The notes beneath the pieces are model-generated. The model had not been told where the DNA came from. It ran no database searches and was given only the letters and a program-made list of their open reading frames with translations. A stretch of DNA of 64,000 nucleotides from the NCBI RefSeq assembly GCF_025847205.1, contig NZ_JAOYTH010000016.1, forward strand, positions 99,837 to 163,836, read 5' to 3'. A program made the translations under genes and the position numbers. Origin of the DNA: Pararhizobium sp. YC-54. Its GTDB lineage: Bacteria > Pseudomonadota > Alphaproteobacteria > Rhizobiales > Rhizobiaceae. This document shows positions 1 through 8,967 of this stretch, piece by piece. The number at the start of each line of letters is the position of its first letter. Within the stretch, counting starts at the first letter, position 1.

Positions 1-1
1 G

Positions 2-763
2 GTGCAGAGCCGGGTGAAGAAGCTCGACAAGATCGAACGGGTCGAGCCGCCGAAGCGACGCCAGGTCGTTGCGTTCGAATTCCAGCCGGCGCCGCGTTCC
101 GGCGAAGACGTGATCAACCTGAAGAACGTTCACAAGAGCTATGGCAGCCGCAGCATCTATGAGGGGCTGGACTTCATGGTCCGCCGCAAGGAACGGTGGT
201 GCATCATGGGCATCAACGGTGCCGGAAAGTCCACCCTGTTGAAACTGGTGACGGGTTCGACCGAACCGGACAAGGGAACGGTGGCGCTCGGTGCCAGCGT
301 CAAGATGGGCTATTTCGCCCAGCACGCCATGGATCTGCTCGACGGCGAGCGCACGGTATTCGAGACGCTGGAGCATGAGTTTCCACGCGCTGGACAAGGT
401 CCGTTGCGGGCGCTGGCGGGTTGCTTCGGATTTTCCGGCGACGATGTCGAAAAACGTTGCCGCGTTCTGTCCGGCGGCGAAAAGGCGCGGCTGGTGATGG
501 CGATCATGCTGTTCGATCCGCCCAATCTTCTGGTACTCGACGAGCCGACCAACCATCTGGACCTCGACACCAAGGAAATGCTCATCCAGGCTTTGTCGGA
601 ATACGAAGGCACCATGCTGTTCGTCTCCCACGACCGGCATTTCCTCGGCGCACTGTCAAACCGGGTTCTGGAACTGACGCCTGATGGCATCCACGAATAT
701 GGCGGCGGCTACACGGAATATGTCGCGCGCACCGGCCATGAGGCTCCGGGTCTGCGGAGCTGA
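2..763 (+). CDS. ABC-F family ATPase, C-terminal part (5' end outside window)
   Basis: The visible 253 residues are the linker and second nucleotide-binding domain of an ABC-F ATPase, a soluble twin-ATPase family without membrane segments that mostly acts on ribosomes. Walker A is GINGAGKST at visible residues 70-78, the signature LSGGE at 156-160, Walker B LLVLDEP at 176-182, followed by the ABC-F-typical TNHLD and the H-loop histidine at 210. The charged stretch at 1-30 fits the interdomain linker. The reading frame is open to the window edge and the first ATPase domain is missing, so the real start lies upstream. The gene converges on the EPS cluster, with 35 bp between the stop codons. 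The subtype (Uup, EttA or other) cannot be decided from this half. Confidence 0.9.
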   Translation: MQSRVKKLDKIERVEPPKRRQVVAFEFQPAPRSGEDVINLKNVHKSYGSRSIYEGLDFMVRRKERWCIMGINGAGKSTLLKLVTGSTEPDKGTVALGASVKMGYFAQHAMDLLDGERTVFETLEHEFPRAGQGPLRALAGCFGFSGDDVEKRCRVLSGGEKARLVMAIMLFDPPNLLVLDEPTNHLDLDTKEMLIQALSEYEGTMLFVSHDRHFLGALSNRVLELTPDGIHEYGGGYTEYVARTGHEAPGLRS

Positions 764-798
764 TACACGAGGCGCTTGCTGGTTGGGCTGGAGCCCGT

Positions 799-2961
799 TC
801 AGCCTCTCTCGAGAAGAAAGAACGTGGTCGGGCCTGACGCGGCGTCATTCGAAAGACGGAAGCCGGCCGGGGATATTGCCTGGCCGGCGGCCTCCAAGGC
901 GACGCCGTTGAGCGTCACCGGCGTCAGCCGCCATTGACCCTCGGCAAGCGCGAGCGACAGGTCGACATAACCCTTGCGGATCAGAACGGGAAGGCGGCCG
1001 AAATCGGCGATTACCTTCTCCTCGTCGTCGCTGAACTGCATGCCGGTATTGCGCGCGTCGGTGGCGTAGATGACGAGAAGCCGGCGGCTTTGCGCGATGC
1101 TTTCGGCGTCGTCCAGAACCGATACGGCAAGCAGCCCGTTGCCGTCCGACGCCTCGACACGGACGCTGCCCAGGTTGACGGGCTCCCGCAGTGTTGAAAA
1201 GGCGACCGCTTCCGTCTTCGGCGTGGAGACCCGCAATTGTCCACGCAGGCGGTCAAGCTTGAGCTCGCCGGTATCGCTTTCATAGAGGCCGGTCTTCAGG
1301 TCGGTCCGGTTGTCCTTCGGCAAAAGCCCGGCGGCCTTGGCGGCCTCGAGGATGGCTTGGGGATCAACGGCAGATCGCGGCTGGCCGACGCCTAGGCTAC
1401 TCCCGGTCGCTTTAGCCATGCCGATCGCACCGACAAGGCCGAGCTCCGTGAGCCGGTCCGGCTCACGCGCCTGCATATCCTCGCCAAGATCTTCTGTGCC
1501 CTGCACAAGAAACGGGATCGTCAAGTTCGAGGCAGCCACATCTCCGCGCCGGAAGAGAAGCGCCGCCAGCGTTTCGCTGGCGCGCGCGACCGGATCAAGC
1601 GCAATGGCATAGGGAAGCATCGCTTTCTTATGGGGATAAGACTCATTGTATTTCAGGATGATCGGGCCGTGTGCGTGGCGGCAGAGCACGTCCCAGCCCT
1701 GCTGTGCGGCATAGGCCGGCATCATCAACCCGGCCTCGTAGCGATAGCGGTTCCAGAAAAGATGATCGTATTCGCTGACGACGAACGGCTTGCCGAGCCA
1801 GCGGGCGGCGGCGATCAGGCGCATGTAGCTGGCATCGTCATCGATCGAGCTCTTTTGCGTCATGGCCGCACCGGGTGAATAGCTGCCGACCCAGTCCTGA
1901 TAGGTATTCATCGTGATGACCGGGAGGTCCTGGCGACTCAGCGTCGTCTGGATCGTCGGCCAGTTGTTGAAACTGCTGATCTCTCCAGTATAAGCAAGGT
2001 CGCGCAGGGCCTTCGTCATCCGGGCGGCGGTGCCGGTTTCGATGGAAACGAAGAAGGCCTGCAGGTCCTTCAGGCGCGGTGAATCCTCATAGCGCGATCT
2101 GGGCAACGCGATGGACGCATCTTCCAGCCGCTCGCCCGGCTGAAGGTCCGGCCATGCTTTCGAAAGTGCCTCCGTCGAGCCATACCGCTGCTTCAGCCAG
2201 CCATTGAAGGGCAGCTTCAACGATTCGCCGTAATGGGGTTTGCCCTCCCGTTCACGCACGATGCTGTCGAATTCGATATTGTTCTCGTTGACGAGAATGA
2301 CCAGTGCCAACGCTTTGTCGTTGATGGGTGAGGTGCCGGTATACGGATTGACCATCGTCAGGAAGCGGCGCTGAAATTCCAGCCAGTGATCGAAGGCCTC
2401 GTTGTCGAAATAGAGGGCAAGCTTCAGATCGCTTGAGGGATCCCAGCGGTCGTCATAGCCGCCATAGGCGCCGCGCCAGGAGGAAAGTCCGTCCATGATC
2501 CAGTAGATACCGTTGCGTTTCAGCGCGGCCAGCAGGTAGTGGATGCGGTCAAGGACTTCGGGATCGAAATCGAAATCACGGCCGCGGCCGAACATCAGGC
2601 TGGCATCGACAAAATGGAGCCGGGCGATGTTGTAGCCGTGTTTGGCAAGCTCGGCCGCATAGAGATCGGCATCGGCATGGCTTGGAAAACCGCCCGATGC
2701 CGGGCTCCAGGCAAGCGAGGCGCAGAGCAACCGAACGGGTTTATCCGGCTCGCTGGCGCGAACGAACCGGCCCTGTTTTCCGGTGAGAATCTGGCTGCCG
2801 TCGTCAATGGGCAGGTTGGGCAAAAACGTCGAGAAGTCGAGAGGGCTTTGGTTGCCGAGCACCATGGAGGTTTCGCGCACGGGCAGCCACTCGTCGGCAG
2901 CGATGACCGGTGATGGGATCGCCAGCATGGCGGCGAGCCCCCATCGGATGACAAGTCTCAT
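799..2961 (-). CDS. secreted glycoside-hydrolase-like protein of EPS locus
   Basis: A predicted exported protein of 720 residues. Residues 1-22 form a signal peptide (hydrophobic MLAIPSPVIA, cleavage near VIA-AD). The first 410 residues read like a GH5/GH-A TIM barrel. Glu226 in LVNENN would be the acid/base and Glu397 in VVSEYDH the nucleophile; both assignments are by analogy. The C-terminal 300 residues look beta-rich and are unassigned. The start is set by the ATGA overlap with the upstream glycosyltransferase stop and by the signal peptide that begins there; the open frame extends further upstream without signal features. As the last gene of an EPS operon it may trim or release polysaccharide in the periplasm. 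The substrate is unknown. Confidence 0.75.
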   Translation of the reverse strand: MRLVIRWGLAAMLAIPSPVIAADEWLPVRETSMVLGNQSPLDFSTFLPNLPIDDGSQILTGKQGRFVRASEPDKPVRLLCASLAWSPASGGFPSHADADLYAAELAKHGYNIARLHFVDASLMFGRGRDFDFDPEVLDRIHYLLAALKRNGIYWIMDGLSSWRGAYGGYDDRWDPSSDLKLALYFDNEAFDHWLEFQRRFLTMVNPYTGTSPINDKALALVILVNENNIEFDSIVREREGKPHYGESLKLPFNGWLKQRYGSTEALSKAWPDLQPGERLEDASIALPRSRYEDSPRLKDLQAFFVSIETGTAARMTKALRDLAYTGEISSFNNWPTIQTTLSRQDLPVITMNTYQDWVGSYSPGAAMTQKSSIDDDASYMRLIAAARWLGKPFVVSEYDHLFWNRYRYEAGLMMPAYAAQQGWDVLCRHAHGPIILKYNESYPHKKAMLPYAIALDPVARASETLAALLFRRGDVAASNLTIPFLVQGTEDLGEDMQAREPDRLTELGLVGAIGMAKATGSSLGVGQPRSAVDPQAILEAAKAAGLLPKDNRTDLKTGLYESDTGELKLDRLRGQLRVSTPKTEAVAFSTLREPVNLGSVRVEASDGNGLLAVSVLDDAESIAQSRRLLVIYATDARNTGMQFSDDEEKVIADFGRLPVLIRKGYVDLSLALAEGQWRLTPVTLNGVALEAAGQAISPAGFRLSNDAASGPTTFFLLERG

Positions 2962-4022
2962 CGGGCGGGTCCGATTGTCCGGCTTTCGATCCAGGCCTCC
3001 GGCGGCAGGCGGCGGCGGAAAAAGCCGGCCGGCACGGCGGCTGCATGAAAACACCAGGCGACGACCGTATAGAGCCCCATGGCAGCGCCGCCCTTCTTGA
3101 CGCTGATCGCAAGAACGATGGCGGCTGCCAGCGAGATCACCATCGCCAGGCCCGATACGAGCCCCGGCGCCATGAACAGAAGGACGACCGAAAGAGCCCA
3201 CCAGCAGTAGACGGCTGCCCAGAGTTTCAGCTCCGGCAATTCGGCGATCAGCCGGCCGAAATAGGGTTTGCCGACCGACGCGCGCAGCAGTTCGCCGGTG
3301 CCGTAGAGGTACTTGCTGTTCCAGCGCCGGATGAGCAGCCGGTAGGAGTTCGATGTGTGTCCGAAATGGCTGACGAAGCGCCGGTCGAGGCGATGAAGCC
3401 GCCAGCCCAGACTGCGCAGCCGCACACCCAGATCGAATTCCTCGTAGCCATGCAGGTTGCGATCGGAAATGTAGCCTGCCTTCTCGATGGCGCTGCGCCG
3501 GTAAAGCCCGCCGCCGTTCATCCGGTCGATGTCGCCGGTCCGGTTCTCCGGCGCGTTGCGCTGGACCCGGCGAGCATATTCGAGATTGGCGGTCTGCATT
3601 TCCTCCACATGCCCGGTGACGCCGGCGACATCGGGATTGCCAGCGAGAAAGCGCACGGCATCGGACAGAAAGTCTGGATCAAGGATCATGTCTCCGTCGA
3701 GCAGGCAGACGTGATCGAAGGTGGAATACTGGAAACCGAGCTGTGGGCCTATTCCGCAGCTGGCCACGGCCGGTGGTGCGATCTGCACAACGGTGACCGG
3801 GTAGCCGGACGCGATTTCGACGGTGCGGTCCCTCGAACCGCTGTCGGCAATGATGACTTCGCCGGCACCGCCGGGCAGTCCTGCAAGCGCGCTTTCGATA
3901 GTCGCGGCGATGCGCTTTTCTTCATTCAAGGTCTTGATGATGACGGATACGCCCAAAATGACCTCCCGGTTTGAATGAAGCACTGTCGGTGCTTTGCTGG
4001 ACGGGGCTGTGACATCGCTCAT
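2958..4022 (-). CDS. family 2 glycosyltransferase with C-terminal membrane segments
   Basis: A GT-A fold glycosyltransferase of 354 residues. It has the GT2 opening VSVIIKTLNEE (about 25-35), ADSGSRDRT (59-67) and the metal-binding DGD at 109-111. C-terminal hydrophobic segments (about 270-340) should anchor it to the inner membrane, as in enzymes that extend lipid-linked repeat units. I prefer the Met at 4022; the frame is open to 4112 but that would overlap the upstream gene by 38 bp, and neither start has a strong Shine-Dalgarno sequence. It lies 52 bp after the upstream glycosyltransferase and overlaps the glycosidase-like gene by four bases, so the three are probably one transcript. The transferred sugar cannot be inferred. 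Confidence 0.85.
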   Translation of the reverse strand: MSDVTAPSSKAPTVLHSNREVILGVSVIIKTLNEEKRIAATIESALAGLPGGAGEVIIADSGSRDRTVEIASGYPVTVVQIAPPAVASCGIGPQLGFQYSTFDHVCLLDGDMILDPDFLSDAVRFLAGNPDVAGVTGHVEEMQTANLEYARRVQRNAPENRTGDIDRMNGGGLYRRSAIEKAGYISDRNLHGYEEFDLGVRLRSLGWRLHRLDRRFVSHFGHTSNSYRLLIRRWNSKYLYGTGELLRASVGKPYFGRLIAELPELKLWAAVYCWWALSVVLLFMAPGLVSGLAMVISLAAAIVLAISVKKGGAAMGLYTVVAWCFHAAAVPAGFFRRRLPPEAWIESRTIGPAR

Positions 4023-4074
4023 GGTATCGCCGATGATTTGAAATTTGGTTGATGGGGCGGAATGGCCGATGCGT

Positions 4075-5424
4075 TCAGCGCCGCCGCCGGCGAAGAACGG
4101 ATCGATAGACATCAGCCGTTCGCTCCGCGATCTTCTTCCAGCTGTATTCCGCCTGGATCTGGCTTATCAGCTGATCGGTTCCGTCTTCGTGGAAGGGAAC
4201 GGACAATTTGCGCTCAAGAGCAGCAGCCAGTGCATCGACATCGCCCATGGGAAAGTAATCGGCCGGGGCAAGCTTGAGTTCACGATTGGCAACGATATCG
4301 CTGGCAAGAACCGGCAAGCCGTAGCTGAGGGCTTCCAGAAGCGCGATCGGCATTCCTTCGTGGCTCGACGGAAGCACGAAGAGGGCCGCGTTGCTGTAGA
4401 GTTCCGAAAGTGCGGCTCCCGTCTGAAAACCCGTCATGACCACCGAAGGCGTTTCCGCCGCCAGCGCCTTCACATAAGCCGAATACTCGGTTTCATGATC
4501 CGCACCGCCGACAATCACGAGTTTTTCGGGCCGGTTGGCCTTGGCAAAGGCGAGGATCAGGTCATGCTGGCGTTTTTCGGGAACAAGGCGGGCCATCATG
4601 ACGATGTACTGGCGGGGCGCCAGTCCGAAAGCGCTGAGGGCTTCGGTGGAGGTGATCTTCGGTTGCACGGAAACGCCATTCGGCACGAAATCGACGGCGA
4701 CACCGTATTCTTCCCGCATGGCGCGAACGATTTCCTGCGAAATCGCAATGCGCCCGTTGGAGGTGTACATTCCGAATGCTTCACCCGTCTTCAGCATGCG
4801 CTTGGCAAACCGGCCCCATTTCTGGCGCTCGTAGTCGTAGCCATGATGGGTGATGATGACCTTGAGGCCGAAAAGGCGGGCCAGCGGCGCGACCAGAGCG
4901 GGGCCGACAGCGTGGATATGCAACACGTCGGGTCTATGACGTGCGGCAAAAAGCACACCGGCGACGCTATGTCCGATGGCCTCCAGGACCATCGTCTTCG
5001 GCGCCCATAACGGGATGACCCGAATGCCGTTCCAGACACTCTTAGAAGCGTTTGGCAGATATTGACGCCGGCCGATAACATCGACGTCCCAGCCCATCTG
5101 GACAAGTTCGGTGCCGATCATCTCAATATGCTTTTCGACGCCGCCCTGGACATTGGGGATGCCCCTGCTGCCGAGCATCATGACCTTGGGGCGGACAGCG
5201 GCCTTCTCCAGCGTTTTGGCCGGCTCAAAAGCAGAAGCTCCGCTCAACGGAGGAACGGGCATACCTGTGACGCGCTCCGTTTGTGACGCGCACGCGCGTT
5301 CCGGTGACCTTTCGAAAGATGCGTCCGTAGCCAGGTTCTGCAGGCCTATGCGCAGGCTGTTGTCGGTACCTGTCTGTTCAGGCTGCCGGTGTGCCGTCTT
5401 GGAAGCGTGCGGCTCGTTGCTCAT
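4075..5424 (-). CDS. GT4-family (GT-B) glycosyltransferase
   Basis: A 449-residue GT-B enzyme. The first Rossmann domain starts near residue 80 with KVMMLGSRGIPNVQGGVEKH, a DUF1972-like opening common in EPS glycosyltransferases. The donor-sugar domain follows, with the EX7E-type motif in EGMPIALLE near residue 380. About 75 N-terminal residues before the fold are polar and unassigned, so a later start (Met54) is possible. It probably adds a sugar to the lipid-linked EPS repeat unit on the cytosolic face. It is first of three co-directional genes and has its own upstream region with a repeated 14-mer, so it may be separately regulated from the next GT operon. Confidence 0.85.
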   Translation of the reverse strand: MSNEPHASKTAHRQPEQTGTDNSLRIGLQNLATDASFERSPERACASQTERVTGMPVPPLSGASAFEPAKTLEKAAVRPKVMMLGSRGIPNVQGGVEKHIEMIGTELVQMGWDVDVIGRRQYLPNASKSVWNGIRVIPLWAPKTMVLEAIGHSVAGVLFAARHRPDVLHIHAVGPALVAPLARLFGLKVIITHHGYDYERQKWGRFAKRMLKTGEAFGMYTSNGRIAISQEIVRAMREEYGVAVDFVPNGVSVQPKITSTEALSAFGLAPRQYIVMMARLVPEKRQHDLILAFAKANRPEKLVIVGGADHETEYSAYVKALAAETPSVVMTGFQTGAALSELYSNAALFVLPSSHEGMPIALLEALSYGLPVLASDIVANRELKLAPADYFPMGDVDALAAALERKLSVPFHEDGTDQLISQIQAEYSWKKIAERTADVYRSVLRRRRR

Positions 5425-5468
5425 AGTTCCACATCCCTGGTTCCTTGGGATAACGGTTTACATGCGAA

Positions 5469-5524
5469 CGGCTGAAATTACGGAAATATGACCGTTAAAA
5501 TTGTAGCGATCGGCTGAAATTACG
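5469..5524 (-). promoter_or_regulatory. tandem 14-bp repeat upstream of glycosyltransferase gene
   Basis: CGGCTGAAATTACG occurs at 5469-5482 and again at 5511-5524, with start points 42 bp apart, close to four helical turns. Both copies lie 45-100 bp upstream of the glycosyltransferase start at 5424, in an A/T-richer gap of about 120 bp. The same-face spacing fits binding by a dimeric or multimeric regulator. No regulator is identified; that it controls EPS expression is inference. Confidence 0.45.
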
Positions 5525-5546
5525 AGTTGTGGGACTAAAATGTGTA

Positions 5547-6833
5547 TCAATTTGATTGCGCGACCGGGTGTGTGAGCACCGGCAGGGACGCGCCGAGGCC
5601 GGCATAGAGTTCCGTTGTTCGCCGCAGATAGGCGGAGGAGGAGAATTCGGTGGCGATCCATTGCCGTGCTTTCCGGCCCATCTCGTGCCGCTCTTCGCGC
5701 GAGAGTGAGCCCATCGCGGCGAGCGCTTCTGCCAGATCCTGCGCATTTCCCGGCATGGCCATCAAGCCGGTTTCCCCTTCGAGGATCATCTCGGGAATTC
5801 CACCAATCCTGGTGCCGATGACCGGCGTTTCGAGCGCATAGGCTTCGAGCACGCTGATAGGCGCATTCTCGTACCACTCGGATGGCAGCACCAGGGCCTT
5901 CGCTTCGCCGATCAGCCGATGAAGCGCTTCTCCGGAAAGATAGCCGGCGAACACGACATCTGCTGCGAGCTTCAGCGCCAGTTCCCTCAGCGCGGCCTCC
6001 TCCGGCCCCGTTCCCGCAATCACCAGCTTCTGCTTCGACAGGGCGGCGGCGCGTATCAGCGTGTCGATGCCTTTTTCAGGCGCGAGGCGGCCGGCGAAAG
6101 CGAAATAGTCGCCCTCGGTCCAATCCGTTTTAAAGGCGCCGACATCGACGAAATTGGGAATGTAGACCATCTTCTCCCGCGGCCAGCCCCATTCGACGAG
6201 CTTGTCGATATAGAACCGGCTGGGGACGACGAGACGGTCGAGATTGTTGCGATACAGTCCGAGGCTGCGATGCAGCGCGGTCTCGGCCAGCACGACGGCG
6301 CTCAGCACCGCCGAACCCTTGATGCAGCGATGCACAAGAACATTGTGGATGCGGCCGCCCTTGCAGTCTTCGCAGACCTTGGCATCCCGCAGCATCTTGT
6401 AGGAGGGACAGGCGAGCTTGAGGTCGTGAACCGTCATGACCGTCGGGATGCCCGCGGATTTCAACGTCGAGAAGATTGCCGGCGAAAGGTGATGATAGAC
6501 ATTGTGCGCGTGCGCGATCGCCGGATTGACCCGCTCGATCAGGCGCTTGATATTGCGTTGTGCCTCGAAGGAATAGATGATGTTCGCGACCTGCTTGACC
6601 TTGTTCAGCGTGCCGGTTTCGTGCCCGTATTCGATCTCGGAAACGAAATAATCGGACCACGGGCTTGGCGGATTCAACGCGTGCTGCATGGCGAAGGGGA
6701 CGACGTCCCAGCCTGCCTTTTCGAACATGGCGATGTGATCGAGAAACACGGCCTCGGCGCCGCCCCTGCGATAGAAGTAGTTGTTGATCTTCAGCAATGC
6801 CGGCTTGCCGGTTGTCGGGTTGGCAATGGTCAA
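5547..6833 (-). CDS. GT4-family glycosyltransferase with TTG start
   Basis: A 428-residue GT-B enzyme. It has the N-terminal KINNYFYRRGGAEAVF typical of GT4 enzymes, a Cys-containing insert near 150-170, the donor-domain opening FAFAGRLAPEKGID, and LPSEWYENAPISVLEAYA carrying the EX7E-type glutamates near 340-350. The start is a TTG at 6833, not an upstream ATG: AAGGAGG lies seven bases before it, and TTGA overlaps the stop of the deacetylase gene, so translation is probably coupled. A start at the frame's upstream ATG would overlap the deacetylase by nearly 200 bp. It belongs to the operon running from the co-polymerase (10590) downward. The acceptor and sugar are unknown. Confidence 0.88.
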   Translation of the reverse strand: MTIANPTTGKPALLKINNYFYRRGGAEAVFLDHIAMFEKAGWDVVPFAMQHALNPPSPWSDYFVSEIEYGHETGTLNKVKQVANIIYSFEAQRNIKRLIERVNPAIAHAHNVYHHLSPAIFSTLKSAGIPTVMTVHDLKLACPSYKMLRDAKVCEDCKGGRIHNVLVHRCIKGSAVLSAVVLAETALHRSLGLYRNNLDRLVVPSRFYIDKLVEWGWPREKMVYIPNFVDVGAFKTDWTEGDYFAFAGRLAPEKGIDTLIRAAALSKQKLVIAGTGPEEAALRELALKLAADVVFAGYLSGEALHRLIGEAKALVLPSEWYENAPISVLEAYALETPVIGTRIGGIPEMILEGETGLMAMPGNAQDLAEALAAMGSLSREERHEMGRKARQWIATEFSSSAYLRRTTELYAGLGASLPVLTHPVAQSN

Positions 6834-7627
6834 GGGCGAGCCTCCTTCCAGCCGAAGCGGTCCAAGGCGTCGCAGACCGGGAGAATGTCGCATTGACGTT
6901 CGAGGGCGTGCGAGACCAGCCGCTCCAGCGTTTCCGGCCGGCAGCCATAGGGTGTCGGCGAGGCGGTGATATCGTGGGTGAAGAAGATCAGCCAGCCCGG
7001 ATCGGCTGCGACATCGTCGATCCACCGCGTCAGGCCAAGAGCGTGGTCCTCGGGCTGGCGGATTTCGACGGCTTTCAGCATGAAGGGATCGACCGTTCCC
7101 CGGTTGATGGCCTCACCCGCAGCCCGGCACGTCGCGTAGCGTTTTTTCAGAACGGGCCGAAGCCGCGGTGATGCGGCATTGTAGGGGAAGGCGAAATTGG
7201 TGGGCCGGCGCGAAATCCCCGCATCGGCCAGGAAAGTTTCATTGCGGCGCAGATCACCGGCAAACGTCCGGCTGCTCAGGCTGCTGACCTTGCGGTGAGA
7301 AAACGTGTGGCAGCCGATTTCATGTCCGCGGGTGAACAGGTCACGACAGCCCTCGGCCGAAATCAGGCGGCGATCCGCTTCTATCCGTCCTTCCAGGCCG
7401 CCGGCGATATAGAACGTCCCGCGTGCTCGATATTTTTCCAGAATGGCCGCGCCGTTCGTCCAGGCCGTATCGGGAACATCGTCGAAGGTGAAGGAAACGA
7501 TCGGCCGCTTTGTCGCGATCGGCCGCCTTGTCTTGGCGAACTGCCAGATCAGCCGGTTGTTCAGCCGGTCGGCGATATCGGTGACCTTGTTGAAAATATC
7601 AGGAATGGGGTTGAAAATATCAGGCAT
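6830..7627 (-). CDS. NodB-type polysaccharide deacetylase (CE4)
   Basis: A 265-residue carbohydrate esterase family 4 protein. The metal-binding motifs are visible: TFDD at 47-50 (catalytic Asp) and His107/His111 in HTFSH. FAFPYN stands in for the usual RxPxG, and IFFTHDI supplies the distal His motif. There is no obvious signal peptide, so it may act on cytosolic or lipid-linked sugars, removing acetyl groups from N-acetylhexosamines. It overlaps the polymerase gene by eight bases and the next glycosyltransferase by four. A deacetylase in the operon suggests the EPS contains an amino sugar that becomes a free amine, which could be a target for later acylation. Confidence 0.88.
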   Translation of the reverse strand: MPDIFNPIPDIFNKVTDIADRLNNRLIWQFAKTRRPIATKRPIVSFTFDDVPDTAWTNGAAILEKYRARGTFYIAGGLEGRIEADRRLISAEGCRDLFTRGHEIGCHTFSHRKVSSLSSRTFAGDLRRNETFLADAGISRRPTNFAFPYNAASPRLRPVLKKRYATCRAAGEAINRGTVDPFMLKAVEIRQPEDHALGLTRWIDDVAADPGWLIFFTHDITASPTPYGCRPETLERLVSHALERQCDILPVCDALDRFGWKEARP

Positions 7628-8966
7628 GGGCCGCCGGCCTTTCCGCGGGAGCGAAGCGTTCCTCGGTCAGCGTCGCCGACGACTGGAAGCGCAGACCGTA
7701 CAGGCAATAGAGGAAGGTGAACCAGAGCAGATTGCCGCCCTCGAAGAACAGGCTTTCGAGGCCGGCGTTGAAAATGACATAGAGCCAGACCCGGATGAAA
7801 AGCCGCGTCAGATCGGAATGTTCGATTGCAGCAGGCAAGCGGGAGATATCGCGCAATGGCAGGACGAGAACCCAAAGCAGGGTCAGGAAGAGGCCGGGGA
7901 TGCCTGTCATCAGGGCGATGTCGAGGTAGGAATTGTGCCCATTGGCGGCGGTGACCGCCCATGTTTCAACGGCGCCACCGCTATAGACCAGTTCCTGCGT
8001 CTGCCAGAATGCCTTGATGCCGTAACCGGTGATCGGATTTTCCGCCAGCGCCGTGAAGGCGAAGCGCCAGATGTCTGCACGGTTGGTGAACGTGGCGTCG
8101 ATCCCGAGCGAAGTGATGAACTCGCCGAGCGGCCGGAATACCGCCGAGCCGACGGCAAACAGATTGAACAGCGCGACGCCGCCGATGGCGATGGGAATGC
8201 GCAGAAACCGCAGGCGCTCAAACACCCATGCCAGGATCAGGATACCGGGCAGCATGGCGCTGGAGGTCTTGCCGCCCGTATGGACGAGAAAGATGACGGA
8301 GAGCACGACGATGGCGATCCCGGCCAGCCGTGACCAGGAATTCATCACGAAAAGGCCGCAGAAGGCGGCGATCACCATGGCGGCGGCCGCGCTGTTCTTG
8401 TGCGGGAAATGACCGCGCCACATGCCGGCATTCATCGGTTCGCGCAGTTCCGACAGCTGATGGATTGAAAGCTCCGGTTTGAAGACGATGCCGTAATAGG
8501 CGGTCGCCAGGACGATCAGAGTGCCGATCCCCAGCATCTTGGCAAATTGCTTCTCCGTTTCCGGCATCAGCAGGTAGATGCTGGCATTGATGGTCGCCAT
8601 GACGGTCAGGATGACGGCCTTGATGCCCAGCATCGGATGGCTGGAAATCAGCGAAACGAACAGGAACCAGCCGAACATCGGCAACAGCAACGCGCGTGGC
8701 TGGAGGATTGTCGCGCGCAGCGGGTGAAGCATGCCGTAGCAGAGTGTGCCCGCAAACAGGCTGAGCGATACGATCTGGTTCAGACGGTTCGAATTGCCGG
8801 CGGACGGGTCGAGAATGCCCGCGCCGGTGAGATCGACGAACGGCGTCATGGAAATCCAGTAGAACAGGAAGATCGCCATGAACAGGAGAGGACCGGCGCT
8901 GATGCCGCCGATCCCGATGCCGCCTACATCCGACAGCGCATGATTGTCCGGCGACGCGGTCTTCAT
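7620..8966 (-). CDS. Wzy/O-antigen-ligase-type membrane protein (EPS polymerase)
   Basis: A 448-residue polytopic inner-membrane protein with about ten to twelve hydrophobic segments. The large periplasmic loop contains RADIWRFAFTALAENPITGYG and NGHNSYLDIALMTGIPG, the hallmark of the Wzy_C/O-antigen ligase family (PF04932). The start at 8966 follows the upstream stop after one base (TGA-T-ATG); an earlier Met in frame would overlap the co-polymerase. Beside the Wzz-like co-polymerase and a flippase, the natural role is polymerising flipped repeat units, as ExoQ does for succinoglycan. A ligase role cannot be excluded. Confidence 0.88.
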   Translation of the reverse strand: MKTASPDNHALSDVGGIGIGGISAGPLLFMAIFLFYWISMTPFVDLTGAGILDPSAGNSNRLNQIVSLSLFAGTLCYGMLHPLRATILQPRALLLPMFGWFLFVSLISSHPMLGIKAVILTVMATINASIYLLMPETEKQFAKMLGIGTLIVLATAYYGIVFKPELSIHQLSELREPMNAGMWRGHFPHKNSAAAAMVIAAFCGLFVMNSWSRLAGIAIVVLSVIFLVHTGGKTSSAMLPGILILAWVFERLRFLRIPIAIGGVALFNLFAVGSAVFRPLGEFITSLGIDATFTNRADIWRFAFTALAENPITGYGIKAFWQTQELVYSGGAVETWAVTAANGHNSYLDIALMTGIPGLFLTLLWVLVLPLRDISRLPAAIEHSDLTRLFIRVWLYVIFNAGLESLFFEGGNLLWFTFLYCLYGLRFQSSATLTEERFAPAERPAAHA

Positions 8967-8967
8967 A

